This document shows positions 32,453-44,067 of a DNA stretch of 64,000 nt, piece after piece (the first letter of the stretch is position 1; each line of letters opens with the position of its first letter). The translations under genes were made by a program, and so were the position numbers. The stretch is from Lithobates sylvaticus (lineage: Eukaryota; Chordata; Amphibia; Anura; Ranidae): positions 360,835,802 through 360,899,801 of the forward strand of contig CM053028.1 of NCBI GenBank assembly GCA_028564925.1. Reading direction: 5' to 3'. The notes below the pieces were generated by a model that saw only the letters and a program-made list of their open reading frames with translations, did no database searches and was not told where the DNA came from.

Positions 32453-34140
32453 GTGTCCGTAGACTGACCAGCCCTTGGTTTTGTAGTAAGTGTCCTTACA
32501 AACGCAAATACTTTGTATCCAACGTCAGGGAATAAGCAGCCATGCTCCTAGTTGCCTCCTCACATGGAGGCACACACTCTCTCTGAGAGCTAGGACCAGC
32601 TGCCTTAATCAAGACCTGAAAAGAAAACATTAAACTGCGGTCCACGGACTTGGGAGTCTGTCCCACCCAGATCTCTATCAGACTCCCAATAAAACCAACC
32701 CCCGGAACGGACTTTACAAATACAGTGTAAAGAACTATCCTTCTTTATCCTGAAGTCTTTGCTGGTATTATCTTAGATTGCAAATCGAAGAATCCGTGGA
32801 GGAACAAATATCCCATCAATCAATTTTCCTGAAATTTTAACCTGTTTCACAGGCACCCCGCTACAGCATCTTGTGGTGCTTCACTTTAAAGTGGTTGGCA
32901 CTAAGGGGTCATGAAATATAATGGATCCAGTGCTAAATATTTCGAGAAAATGCATATTGGCGATTTCCTTATATAGAACAGCTGCTACAGGGGTAAACTA
33001 TGAGGCTGATAAAGAATAAAAATGACTAACTCTTTAATCATGAACATAAAACTATTATACTGAAACATGTACTGCAAGATATTTTATGGGAGTGGTTTGT
33101 GGGCAAACCTGTCATTAAAGAGCCTCACCTCTTGACCTCAGGGCTTCCAGTAACTAGAGTCATGAGGATTGGTTTAAAAAAGTAGAGTATTGTAGCCCAG
33201 TGAACCAGTGTGTTTACTTCAAATACCCAATCATCTGCAGTGACGTGAACATTCTTCTCCTTTATTAATTCAACTCCACAGAATCCATGTGACTGGTCCC
33301 CCCCCATAGAGACTTTGATCACCAGAAAATACATGGCACTAATATTGTTGTACATTATTGTGTCAGTCGTTATGCTTATACTCAATATACAATTATTATG
33401 GGGATGGTTCATTAAAACTGAAAAAGAGAACATTTATAAAATGTTGGATTTGTTGTCGATAGTGGCCAAATAGAGTTCTAGTTCTTCCACAAAACAAAAG
33501 TCGAAACCTGAATTATTGCTGTGGGCTACAATTTTTTGCTCCTTTTTAAAAAAAAGAATCAGCCCCTTGCAAATTAGGTACACATAATGGCTCACACCAT
33601 TTATGTACACACTGTATTCATTTTTTTAAGCAACTAGCTATCTGGAGCTTATAATGTTTCCAATATATTCATAATAATTCACAGTTTCCCTATGGTCACT
33701 GGTATTTGCTAAACAGCAAAGCAATTGTGAAGTTCATGCTCAAAGTACCTCTATGTTGTAGTTCTGCCCAGAGTCAGTGTCATATAATGGTACATCACAG
33801 AGTATCTAGAGGGAGTGTGTATTCTCGCTGACCTATAGGTCCTGGCCATAAAGTAAAAGATAATCATTATTACAATGCTAAACACATTAAAGAATAATTC
33901 CATACATTGACATGTTATATATAGTTACATTGGTCCAGTTTGGACCTGGAAGCAAGTGGAGATCAGATCACTGAAGTAGATCCACAAATCAGTTCGGATC
34001 TTGGTCCTCTCCCCCCTGGGCCAATTTAACTCACCTGAGACAGACACCCAGTGCTCTTTGCCTGGGAAGATTAGACAACTTTGGTCTGTGAGAGCAAAAG
34101 GTTGGTGAAAGCTATTAAGCAGTCTATGTGGGAGCTGACA
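32453..34140. other. Gene-free stretch
   Basis: Only short open frames without recognisable domains are present. I see no clear terminal repeats or RNA genes. Confidence 0.45.
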
Positions 34141-34857
34141 AGCTGTAGGCTTGCTCAGCCTGGTAGTGAGGGCCTGTATTTTGTATAGTTAGTGCATCAG
34201 ACATGGCTAGGTTTTTGTTTGGTTATTTTTGTTCTTTTTGTTGTTCCTGAAACACTGAACAGCACCTGTATATAAAAGACTTGTACATATCACCAATAAA
34301 CACTGCACTGTTTGTCACTACCTTACTGGATTTGGTATCTGTGCCTAAAAGACTGCTTATTCCAGGGAGCTTTGTACCTGCCCATTGGGTTTTAGGCCAA
34401 CCTTCCCTCTCAGCGGTCTGTTCAAACGTCAGCAGAAAGGCCTCTAGATCATCATCTGCAGTCATCTTGGAAAGAAAGCGACCCACATGGATGGCTGAGG
34501 GCTTCATCAATTTTAGCAGGTGACCACTCTGCTAGCGTCTCCACAACCTCAGTCAGGGTTTTCCTATCTGCATTTGCAGCAGTGGCTAGGTGTTCAAACA
34601 GCCTCTGCAATTGCTCCTGTAGAGCACCAATCTGTTGGCACAGTGCCTTTGCTCCTGTGAAATAGTTGGCTTGCTATTGTGCAGTGTTGGCTTGCTGCTG
34701 TGCAGTGTTAGATAACACCAATTGTTTGAGGATTTCCTCCATGTTTAGTCACTCTAGTGGCCCTTTAAGTAGTAACCTACTACAGCTACCCGCATCCTCC
34801 ACCATATGTAAGCTGGGGGACAGGTAGAAGGTACAAAGCTCCCTGGGATAAGCAGTC

Positions 34858-36448
34858 TGTCATGAAGATCCTGCAGAAACCTAAACCCGGGCCGTCCCGG
34901 CCCTCAGATTCCACTGCGCATGCGCGCCCGGGCGCGTGCACGTGTACAGCCGTGCACAGGGAGACGGGCGCGCGCTCTAGTTAGCACCAGCCGGCCTATT
35001 TAAGCTTGACCTGTGCAGATGGTCTTTGCTGTCTGCTCTACAGCGTTGTGGTGTGTGAAATCTGATCCTGATATATCTGTTCCTTTGACCCGGCTTACCA
35101 TAGACTATCCAGCTTTCTGCCTGTACCCGACCCCGGCTTGTTGTGACCATCCTTCTGCCTGACCCATTGCACCTTGCTTCCAGTTTGATTCATGACCTGT
35201 CTTCCTTGATGAACTCTGGTTACCTGCATGGTCTTTGTCCAGTCTGCAGTCTGATCCCTGTAACGAACCTGATCACCTGTCTGTCTCCAGCCATTCAGTG
35301 GTTCTGTTTCCTGTTCCCAGTCTGCTAACTATTGTCCAGACCCAGCCAGCTCTGCTAACCTGTTTACCTGTGATCCTGTTTACCTGTGAGCCTGCTTGTT
35401 AAAGATCCAGCCAGCTCTGCTAACCTGTTTACCTGTGAGCCTGCTTGTTAAAGATCCAGCCAGCTCTGCTAACCTGTTTACCTGTGAGCCTGCTTGTTAA
35501 AGATCCTGCCAGCTCTGCTAACCTGTTTACCTGTGAGCCTGCTTGCCAAGCCGTTGTCCAGATCCAGCCAGCTCTGCTATCCCGTTTACCTGTTAGCCTG
35601 CTTGTTAAAGATCCTGCCAGCTCTGCTATCCTGTTTACCTGTGAGCCTGCTTGTTAAAGATCCAGCCAGCTCTGCTAACCTGTTTACCTGTGAGCCTGCT
35701 TGCCAAGCAGTTGTCCAGATCCAGCCAGCTCTGCTATCCTGTTTACCTGTGAGCCTGCTTGTTAAAGATCCAGCCAGCTCTGCTAACCTGTTTACCTGTG
35801 AGCCTGCTTGCCAAGCCGTTGTCCAGATCCAGCCAGCTCTGCTATCCTGTTTACCTGTGAGCCTGCGTGTTAAAGATCCAGCCAGCTCTGCTAACCTGTT
35901 TACCTGTGAGCCTGCTTGCCAAGCCGTTGTCCAGATCCAGCCAGCTCTGCTATCCTGTTTACCTGTGAGCCTGCTTGTTAAAGATCCAGCCAGCTCTGCT
36001 AACCTGTTTACCTGTGAGCCTGCTTGCCAAGCCGTTGTCCAGATCCAGCCAGCTCTGCTATCCTGTTTACCTGTGAGCCTGCTTGCTAAAGATCCTGCCA
36101 GCTCTGCCAGCTCTGCTATCCTGTTTACCTGTGGGCCTGCTTGCTAAAGATCCTGCCAGCTCTGCTATCCTGTTTACCTGTGAGCCTGCTTGCTAGCTGT
36201 TGTCCCGATCCAGCCAGCTCCGCTAACCTGTTCCAGCTCATCAGTCTGTATCCAGTCTTCCCTGCTATCCAGACTTCCACCGTGTCCGCTAGCTGACTTG
36301 GTCACTCTACCGATCTGTTGATCCTGCCAGGCACCCGTGCTCCTCCTCACTCCTGGCTCTCCTGTCCCCACACCAGGGAACCGGGAGTGGGAGACGCAAG
36401 GGAGGTCTCTCTCTGCAATCTCGGGCTCGCACCACCAGGTACGTGACA
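34858..36448 (+). mobile_element. Solo LTR, 1.59 kb, with 5-bp target duplication
   Basis: It starts TGTCATGAAG and ends GTACGTGACA (TGTCA/TGACA terminal inverted repeat) and is flanked by CAGTC at 34853-34857 and 36449-36453. The sequence of the older LTR resumes exactly across the gap. A promoter-like CCTATTTAAGC lies near 34995. No internal coding region is present, as expected after LTR-LTR recombination. Its length is mostly due to an internal tandem array. Confidence 0.85.
35340..36190. repeat. Tandem array inside the solo LTR with 49-, 59- and 108-bp periods
   Basis: CCAGCCAGCTCTGCTA followed by CCTGTTTACCTGTGAGCCTG repeats many times. A 49-base unit (ending TTGTTAAAGAT) alternates with a 59-base unit (with CCAAGCCGTTGTCCA). 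The GATCCAGCC starts at 35718, 35826, 35934 and 36042 show an exact 108-base higher-order period. Confidence 0.92.
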
Positions 36449-36622
36449 CAGTCTTTCAGGCACAGATAACAAATCCAGTGAGGCAGTGACAAAGTGCAAT
36501 GTTTATTGGTGATATATACAAGTCTTTTATATACAGGTGCTATACAGTGTTTCAGGAAAAACAAACAGATCAAAAATAGCCAAACAAAAACCTAGCCGTG
36601 TCTCGGCACTAACTATACAAAA

Positions 36623-38090
36623 TATAGGGATGAACTGAACACCCCCCCCCCCCCCCCCCGGTTCGGTTTGCAGCAGAACATGCGAACAGGCAAAAAATTG
36701 TTTGAACACCATTAAAGTCTATGGGGCACGAACATGAAAAATCAAAAGTGCTAATTTTAAAGGCTTATATGCAAGTTATTGTCATTAAAAGTGTTTGGGG
36801 ACCTGGGTCCTGCCCCAGGGGACATGTATCAATGCAAAAAAAAAGTTTTAAAAACAGGTGTTTTTTCGGGAGCAGTGATTTTAGTAATGCTTAAAGTGAA
36901 ACAATAAAAGTGAAATATTCCTTAAAATTTTGTACCAGGGGGGTGTCTATAGTATGCCAGTAAAGTGGCGCATGTTTCCTGTGTTTACAACAGTCCCTGC
37001 ACAAAATGACATTTCTAAAGGAAAAAAGTCATTTAAAAGTACTTTATAATGAATTGTCGGTCCACATAAAAGTCATTGAAATGGCATGGGATTCCCTCAC
37101 AGTCCAATACCAGGCCCTTTGGGTCTAGTATGAATATTAAGGGGAACCCTACGGCAAAATAAAAAAAGAAAATGGCGTGGGGGTCCCCCTCAAGATCCAT
37201 ACCAGACCCTTCAGGTCTCATATGGATTTTAAGGGGAACCCCCGCACAAAAATGTAAAAAAATAATGGAGTGGGGGTCCCCCCAAAAATCCATACCAGAC
37301 CCTTATCCGAGCATGCAACCTGGCAGGCCGCAGGAAAAGAGGGGGGACGAGAGAGTGCCCCCCCTCCTGAACCGTACCAGGCCACATGTCCTTAACATGG
37401 GGAGGGTGCTTTGTGGTAGCCAAATGTAGCCATGTTGATGGGGACAAGGGCCTCATCCCCACAACCCTTGCCCGGTGGTTGTGGGGGTCTGCGGGCAGGG
37501 GGCTTATCGGAATCTGGAAGCCCCCTTTAACGAGGGGACCCCCAGATCCCGGCCTCCCCCCGTGTGAAATGGTAACGGGGTACAAATGTCTCTCTACCAT
37601 TTCACAAAAAAAGTGTGCAAATGGTAAAAATTACATGACACGGCTTGGGGACAAGTCCTTTATTAAAAAAATAAAACTGTCCCACGAAGTCTTCTTCTTC
37701 TCTTGCTCCGCCGATGGACCGAAAGAGAAAAGAAAAAAACACGCACCCTGCCACGATCCGCCTCCATGGGAGGCACCCACCGTAATGACCATCCTCTCTG
37801 GCTTCCCTGTAGCATCAGAGGGTGGCGGGGCCACCCGGCGATGACACAGTGTGGCCCTGCCCTCAGTTATATAAGAGCTGTCACCTGAGAGGATGGTCAT
37901 TACGGCAGGTGCCTCCCATGGAGGCGGATCGGTGGCGGGGTGCAGGTTTTTTTGGGGGGGTTTTTTCAGTCCTATGGCGGAGCTAGAGAAGAAGACTTTG
38001 TGGGACAGTTTTATTTTTTTCATTTTTAATAAAGGACTTGTCCCCAAGCCGTGTGAAATGGTAGGGGTACATTTGTACCCCGTTGTTTTT
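36623..38090. repeat. Large foldback repeat
   Basis: It begins GGGATGAACTGAACACC plus a C-run and passes through direct repeats of TGGGGGTCCCCC and CCATACCAGACCCTT (around 37180-37300). It then forms a long inverted repeat: sequence from about 37560 (AATGGTAACGGGGTACAAAT, GACACGGCTTGGGGACAAGT) pairs with sequence ending near 38086 (GACTTGTCCCCAAGCCGTG). I remember a closely similar family from frog genomes. Open frames in it are incidental. Confidence 0.75.
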
Positions 38091-38099
38091 TTTGTTGTA

Positions 38100-38196
38100 C
38101 GAGGATTTTCGTATCTTCGATCTAAAGACTAGCATGCAATAAAAAAAAAGGACATTCATTTGTCCAATAATCTCATTGTGTGTACTAGGCTTAAGC
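38100..38196. mobile_element. Fragment of a Harbinger-related MITE
   Basis: The segment GACTAGCATGCAATAAAA ... CATTCATTTGTCCAATAATC ... GTGTGTACTAGGC matches the right half of the complete MITE at 42474-42820. Confidence 0.65.
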
Positions 38197-38287
38197 TTTG
38201 TCCAGGACAGCCACCTGAGAGATAATTGGTTTCCTAAGTTAAAACCCCCTCACACTGTCTCACCCCTGAATTAATGTTTCTTCCTAA

Positions 38288-38604
38288 GCCCAGTACACAT
38301 GAGCCGAATGTCGGGGGACATTCGCCAGTTCGAGAAAAAACAGCCTGTATGTATGGGAGCCGGTCTGTCGGACGAGCATGCTGGAAAACTGAAGAAGCTG
38401 ACCGACTCTCAATCAGCACTCTCAGTCAATTGCAGAGAGCGCTGATTGGACTTCCCCCCTGTCAGAACACGACAGCCCAGCGGGGGAGATTGCTGTACTA
38501 ACTTTGCATAGTCAGTACAGTGGCTCCGACTGGAGCCAACTGTTTTTTTTTTTTCATTTAACCAGCTGGGTTGAATGAAAAAACACTCATAGTGTGTACC
38601 AGGC
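38288..38604. mobile_element. MITE (GCCCAGTACACATGAGCC / GTGTGTACCAGGC)
   Basis: The ends GCCCAGTACACATGAGCC and ACTCATAGTGTGTACCAGGC are imperfect inverted repeats after a TAA. It resembles other GTGTGTA-terminated elements in the window. The right flank is TTC, so the duplication is degraded. Confidence 0.65.
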
Positions 38605-39239
38605 TTCACAATCCAGGAAAGAGTGTCATTCTATGTATTAAAGTAAAAAAAAAAAAACCTGTTCAGAATCAGCTATTTCTTCAGAGCCACAAAGGTAGGA
38701 ATCCACAACATAACTTGATAAAATCCTTGCATTGTACATTGTTTACCCCAGGACGATTTTTAAGGCAGGGAAAAAGGGGCAGCTGCCCTGGGCCCCATCA
38801 TTGTTGTGTTGTGGGGCCAAAAGCAGCTGCCCCATACTTGCAAAGTATCCCTGTTTAAATGTCCTTGTCCCTTGAAGTTCTAGTCCCGTGCTGTGTCCCA
38901 ATATCTCAGTGTGAAGTTATGTTACTAATGCTGATCAGCTCCTATGTCCTATTGCCGTGTACAGATGACTCACCTGCAGACCCTGTGTTTACATGTAAAT
39001 AACCTGCATTAATATGTAAATAGAGGCGACATTGATATGTATATAGCTGTGGACCAATGGCATTGATATGTAACTGTATGCATATGTATGCATATGTATA
39101 TCATAAGTGATTTTAAGGTACTAAAGCACTGATATAATTAAAATCCAGAACAACCCAAAATTTTAAGATAACTAAATGATATAGCCGCAACCAAAAAATG
39201 TGCTCCCACACATAAAATGTCATAAAAAGTAATACAATA

Positions 39240-39697
39240 ATGTAAATATTTAGTGCGCTTGATCAACCTTAAAATCAATAAATAGTAATAGTATTGTGCA
39301 AGTGAATAAAAAAATCTCAGTTTTCCGTTCACATATAAAAAGAAAGATAACAAATAGCCATTGCGCAGCGCTCTATGCTATGTGTCAAGTGAGTGTGTAA
39401 TCAGCCTTACTCACATGCACCCAGCGCTGTTTTAAATCGAGTTAGCTATATTACACAGTCAGGCTTCTGAAGGGCTGTATGCCCTGCTTCTCCTCACTTC
39501 GTATCAGCTAATCCGTGTCATACACGGTGACGTCACTAGGCTCCTCCCGACGCGTTGTGTCACGGTCACGTGACTTTATCAAGGGATGTGATTATTTTTT
39601 ATTCACTCAGGATTTTTTCATTCACTTGCACAATACAAGGTCTATTACTATTTATTGATTTTAAGGTTGATCAAGCGCACTAAATATTTACATTATT
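39240..39697. mobile_element. Foldback element with about 75-bp inverted ends
   Basis: GTAAATATTTAGTGCGCTTG and the following GATCAACCTTAAAATCAATA at the left recur as reverse complement at 39640-39692. Between the arms is CGACGCGTTGTGTCACGGTC, a phrase similar to one at 59420-59455. Confidence 0.75.
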
Positions 39698-40069
39698 TTA
39701 TACATATGTATAACATGCCCCCCTGAGGTCATACTCACCATCACTTCTGCTGAATGCTGCCCACTAGGGAGGTAAAGGGGCATGTGGGAAAGTCTTGCCT
39801 ACAACTGTGGTCATTAAGCCTAACATCACCCTGTTCTACAAAGGTAAGCAATTTGGAGGTGGAATGCTTTTTCAAAATAACATGATGCCACAGCACCCTG
39901 AATTTGGGGGAAATGTGAATATGCACATCTCAGCAGATGCGTGAGGGTGTCATTAACAATTAATGGCACTGCTGTGTATCTGCTAAAGGGCAACACATTT
40001 CTGTGGTGTCAGGAAAGCGATTTTGCATGCATTCCCGACACACACAAATGTGAACGCAGGCTAAATGTC

Positions 40070-40850
40070 TCAGTTACATTGGTGGTCAGTGTAAATTTTC
40101 TCATTACATTTGGGGCTTGGTGTACAATCCTTTAATTCACACTAGTGGCCAATGTGAAGGTCCTTCTTACATTGGTGGTCAGTGTAAATCCCTCTTTACA
40201 TTGATGGTTACTGTGAATGCTCCTATTACATTAGTGGTAAGTGTAAATCCCCATTACATTAATGGTCAGTGTAAATCCCCATTACATTAGTGATCAGTGT
40301 AGAAACTCCTCTTTATATTGGTAATCGGTAAAAAAAATTCAAACTTGCATTTGTGGTCAGTTTCAAATCCTCCCTTATATTGTTGGTCCATGAAGAAGCC
40401 CCCCTTAAATTGGTGGCGAGTGTAAATCCCTCCTTACATTGGTGGCCAGTGTAGAAATCTCCCTTTATTGGTTGTTGATGTAAAACCCCCCATTACATTG
40501 GTTGTCAGTGTAAATTCTTCATTACATTGGAGATCATTTTTCTTCACATTGGTGGTGAGTGCAGAATTGCCCTTACACTGGTGGTCAGTGTAAATCCCCC
40601 TTTATATTGGTGGTCAGTGGAAATCCCCCCTAACATTGGTAGTCATTGGAGGTCATTGTATATTCCCCTATTACATTGGTGTCAGTGTAAAAATCCCTCT
40701 TTATATTGGTGGATGGCGTAAAATCCCTCGTTACATGGTGGTCAGTAAAAATTTCCCCTCACATTGGTGGTAAGTGGAAATTCACCCTCACATTGATGGT
40801 AATTGAAAATTCCCCATTATATTGGCGATCAGTGTAGAATCCCCCACTAC
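40070..40850. repeat. Diverged minisatellite, about 28-bp unit
   Basis: TTACATTGGTGGTCAGTGTA followed by AATCCCCC recurs roughly every 27-29 bases with many substitutions, indicating an old array. Confidence 0.88.
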
Positions 40851-41099
40851 AGGATATACTGTACTTGCAAAAGATTTCTAGCTTTGCTCTGCATAATTTA
40901 GAATTTGCTACAGTGTACTGCCTACTAACCAATCTTTTCCCCCCACCACTGCCACTGATCCTATCAACCCCTCCAGCATTGCCACTGATCACATCCCCAT
41001 CCCCAAGCATTTCCACTGATCCCAGGAGACCTAGGATCCCTAGGAGTTTTCTATCTATTAATGGGTCCCCTCACCTCCCCAGTTCATGGTGTGCAGGCA

Positions 41100-41830
41100 G
41101 TGAGGAGATATTGTGTGTCACAGTACTCACCAAGGCCGGGATGCTGAGAGTGGCTTCCCTTGCAGCTTAGCGCACTTTACCCCTGGAAGTGGTACAGAGG
41201 GTATAGGGCACAAAGAGGCACGAGTCACCAGCAAGCTAGGTAGGACTTGAGTGATGATTACAGGTAGAGCTGGTACACTGTGCTGTGGTAGGCTTGAGTC
41301 TGGAGTGATGCCCAGCTGGGGTTCTAACCCAGCAGATCTGGTAAGTAGATACTGTAGAGAAGTCCTTGGAGGAAGTCGGGGGTCAATCACAGATAATCAA
41401 GTAGAAGAAAGTCCTAGTACTAGCCGGGGTTATACACAGGAAGTCAGGCAGGTGAGATGGAAGAAAGTCCTTTAAAAAAGGCAAGGTCAAAACACTGAAG
41501 GCAGGTGGAGTAGAGAAGTCCTAGTACTAGCCGGGGTTATACACAGGAAGTCAGGCAGGTGAGATGGAAGAAAGTCCTTTAAAAAAGGCAAGGTCAAAAC
41601 ACTGAAGGCAGGTGGAGTAGAGGAGTCCTTAGGCAAGCCAGGGTCAAAGTACTGGAGAAGATCAGAGCAGGTCAGGGTGAATCCGGGTCACAACAGATAA
41701 TCACAAGGAAGCAGAGTACTGAGGCAAGAACACAGGAAGCTGAGAGACAAACCAGCAATTAAACATGAGACTGAGCAGCCTTTTATAGGCCAGCAAGGAG
41801 ATTCAGGTTATGCGTGCTCCAATGCGCATG
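41100..41830. repeat. Dispersed repeat with an internal 111-bp tandem duplication
   Basis: AGTCCTAGTACTAGCCGGGG and the following roughly 90 bases occur twice in succession (near 41411 and 41517). The copies are nearly identical, so the duplication is recent. No coding sequence is recognised. Confidence 0.75.
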
Positions 41831-41929
41831 TGCCCGTGCCGTTCTGCTGTATCGCGCCATTCCCCCGCGCATGCATGTGGGAAAGTGCCGATACTGGCAA
41901 GCCCGATTTCTGTTATTTCTCTGACAATG

Positions 41930-42290
41930 TGCTATAACCTTTGGCAACCAATCAGTGAGCAGTAATGATGTGCACTAACCTCATGCAACCAATGAGGTTG
42001 CATGAGCAGTAAGGATATTCAGTAACCTCTAGCAACCAATCAGTGAGCAGTAATAATGTGCAGTAACCTCTAGCAACCAATTGGTGAGTGGTAAGGATGT
42101 CCAGTAACCTCTAGCAACCAATCAATGAGCAGTATTGATGTACAGTAATCTCCAGCAACCAATCAACAAGCAGAAGTCATGTGCTGTAACCGTAAAATCA
42201 GTAAGTCATAATGTGTGCTGTAACCTCTAACAGCCAGTCAGTGAGCGGTAATGATACACTGTAACCTTTGGCAACCAATCACAATTGCTG
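41930..42290. repeat. Minisatellite, about 40-bp unit, diverged
   Basis: GTAACCTCTAGCAACCAATC followed by AGTGAGCAGTAATGATGTGC recurs about nine times with variation. Confidence 0.88.
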
Positions 42291-42473
42291 CCTGATCTGA
42301 TTCAGTAAACTAATTTTGAGTCTAGCTGCTATTTATTGTATGTCTAAGAGCAGGTAGAGAGCGAAATTGCATGGGGGGGGGGGGGGTCAAGAAAATGTTT
42401 GCCCAGGGTCCAATCAATATTAAAGATGGCCCTGAAACAGGGGGCTTGTTTTTTATCATCAAAAGTAGAGTTA

Positions 42474-42820
42474 TGCCCCATACACACGATTAGAAAATAC
42501 GGAAAATACCGCTTTCCAATCGATCGTACGATAATCGGCTCGTTCGTACAGAGCTTTCGAGAGCCGATCAGGACAGTTCATCTGATATTATTCTATTGGA
42601 CATGCACGGAAATTTTTTTCGTACAATGCCAGATCGTACGATTTTCGTTTAATCAGTAAAGCTGTCATTCGAAAATGCAATACAAATGCATTACAACACA
42701 TGACATCACTTTTTTCTGTCGTGCAGGACTTTAGTAAATTCATCAGATTCGATCTGAGATTAGCATGCAATAAAAAACAGATGATCATTCGTCCGATAAT
42801 CTCATCGTGTGTATGGGGCA
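42474..42820. mobile_element. MITE, 347 bp, Harbinger-type termini, perfect TTA duplication
   Basis: TGCCCCATACACACGATTAG and CTCATCGTGTGTATGGGGCA are inverted repeats. TTA flanks both sides (42471-42473 and 42821-42823). The outer CCCCATACACACG equals that of the autonomous element at 21633, one base in from the tip. Confidence 0.88.
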
Positions 42821-43109
42821 TTAATCTTTAATCTTCTTATATCTTGCTTGATGCTCCACCTCATCAACATGCTAATTCTTTTTTTAATAAAACCTTTCCA
42901 ATTTCATTACATACATCATAGACATAGTGTCATCACTGGTGTTCTGTGCTTCTCTATGCTATGCATAGAGGCTGATGCGTGGGGCTAGTAGGGTGCAGTT
43001 CATAGCTTTCTGAAAAGATCAGGCACCCTACCATGTATTCCTCTCAAGAGCAGTGAGCTAACTCTTAGCAGAAGATATGCAAATAAAAAAATACTTGAGG
43101 ATACAGATG

Positions 43110-43768
43110 AGCACAGTGAGGCTGCAATGTTGGCCCAGTGAGGCTGCAGATGGGCACTAATGAGGATACAGATGGGCACAGTGAGGCTGCACAGTGAGGC
43201 TGCAGATGTGCACAGTGAGGCTACAGATGGGGACTGATGAGGATACAGATGAGCACAGTGAGGCTGCATTGTTGGCGCAGTGAGGCTGCGTTGTTGACAC
43301 TAATGAGTCTGCAGATGGGCACAGTAAGGCTGTAGTGTTGGCACTGATGATGCTGAAAATGGGCACAATGAGGCTGCATTGTTGGCACTGATGAGGCTGC
43401 AGATGAGCACATTGAGGCTGCATTGTTGGCACTGATGAGGCTGCAAATGAGCACAGTGAGGCTGCATTGATGGGCACAGCGAGGCTGCATTGATGGGCAC
43501 TGATGAGGCCGCAGATGGGCACAGTGAGGCTGCAGATTGGCACAGTGAGGCTGCATTGTTGGAACTGATGAGGCTGCAGATGGGAACAGTGAGGCTGCAT
43601 TGATGGCTCAGTGAGGCTGCATTGATGGGCACAGTGAGACTGCATTGATGGGCCCTGACGAGGCTGCAGATTGGCACAGTGAGGGTGCAGATTGGCACAG
43701 TGAGGCTGCATTGTTGGCACTGATGAGGCTGCAAATGGACACAGTGAGGGTGCATTGTTGGTGAGTGT
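43110..43768. repeat. Minisatellite, about 23-bp unit
   Basis: CAGTGAGGCTGCATTGATGG and variants (CTGATGAGGCTGCAGATGGG) recur to the edge of the hAT element on the right. Similar phrases occur at the end of the array in the 50449-51399 element, so the arrays may share an origin. Long minus-strand open frames here are low-complexity. Confidence 0.88.
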
Positions 43769-43988
43769 GACACAACCAGTGATGGCACTAACGCCATTAA
43801 AGTAAACGGCGTTACGTAACGCCGTTACTTTAGAGGGTAACGAGTAATCTAACTGATTACTCTTCCCCTCGCGGTAACGCCGTTCCCATTACTGGGGCGG
43901 CGTTACCGCAATTACCCGCCGCGATCGCGGAGCCGTCCGCGGCCTCGGCCTTAGGAAAGGCCGCGGCTTCGGCCTAGCTCCGGAGCGG

Positions 43989-44067
43989 CGGCCGACGGGT
44001 GCACCAAGATGGCCGCCGCTCCGGCCTAGCTCCGGAGCGGCGGCCATCTTGGTGCACCCGTCGGCCG
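43989..44067. repeat. Perfect inverted repeat, 36-base arms, 7-base spacer
   Basis: The arm starting CGGCCGACGGGTGCACCAAG is exactly complementary to the arm ending CACCCGTCGGCCG. The centre is CCTAGCT. The arms contain AAGATGGCCGCC and GGCGGCCATCTT. Perfect arms in an otherwise non-coding element suggest a recent origin or gene conversion between arms. Confidence 0.93.

Larger units (their letters stand above)
34144..36622 (-). mobile_element. Old, rearranged LTR retrotransposon fragment with SCAN-like Gag, interrupted by a solo LTR
   Basis: A Gag N-terminal remnant on the minus strand (about 34380-34745) reads DDDLEAFLLTFEQTAEREGW, a SCAN-like Gag signature known from a lineage of vertebrate Gypsy elements. 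To its right is an LTR on the same strand whose inner end is near 34807; its outer part continues at 36454-36622. To its left, 34144-34368, lies a second piece of the same LTR in the opposite orientation, sharing CACCTGTATATAAAAGACTT and CACCAATAAACA. The element is broken, rearranged and lacks almost all of Pol. It is older than the solo LTR inserted in it. Confidence 0.72.
38744..42434. mobile_element. Long decayed non-autonomous element with several internal tandem arrays
   Basis: The left end CAGGACGATTTTTAAGGCAG and right end CAATATTAAAGATGGCCCTG are roughly inverted (CAGGGCCATCTTTAA on the reverse strand). Both are followed inward by CTGCCCTGGGCCCC / TTTGCCCAGGGTCC. I recognise these as ends of one frog repeat. 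The interior has two minisatellites, a tandem duplication and a foldback insertion. I could not find a convincing 8-bp target duplication, so a hAT assignment is only tentative. Confidence 0.5.

Noticed and set aside
35494-36147. 217-residue open frame rich in Leu, Cys and Pro
   Set aside because: It lies wholly inside the tandem array of the solo LTR and mirrors the repeat period.
38744-42434. Assignment of the long decayed element to hAT with an 8-bp duplication
   Set aside because: The flanks (GTTTACCC and AAACAGGG) do not match, so only a tentative element call was kept.
43000-43797. Cys/His-rich open frames that at first look like zinc-finger repeats
   Set aside because: The spacing follows the roughly 23-bp minisatellite and does not fit any zinc-finger consensus.
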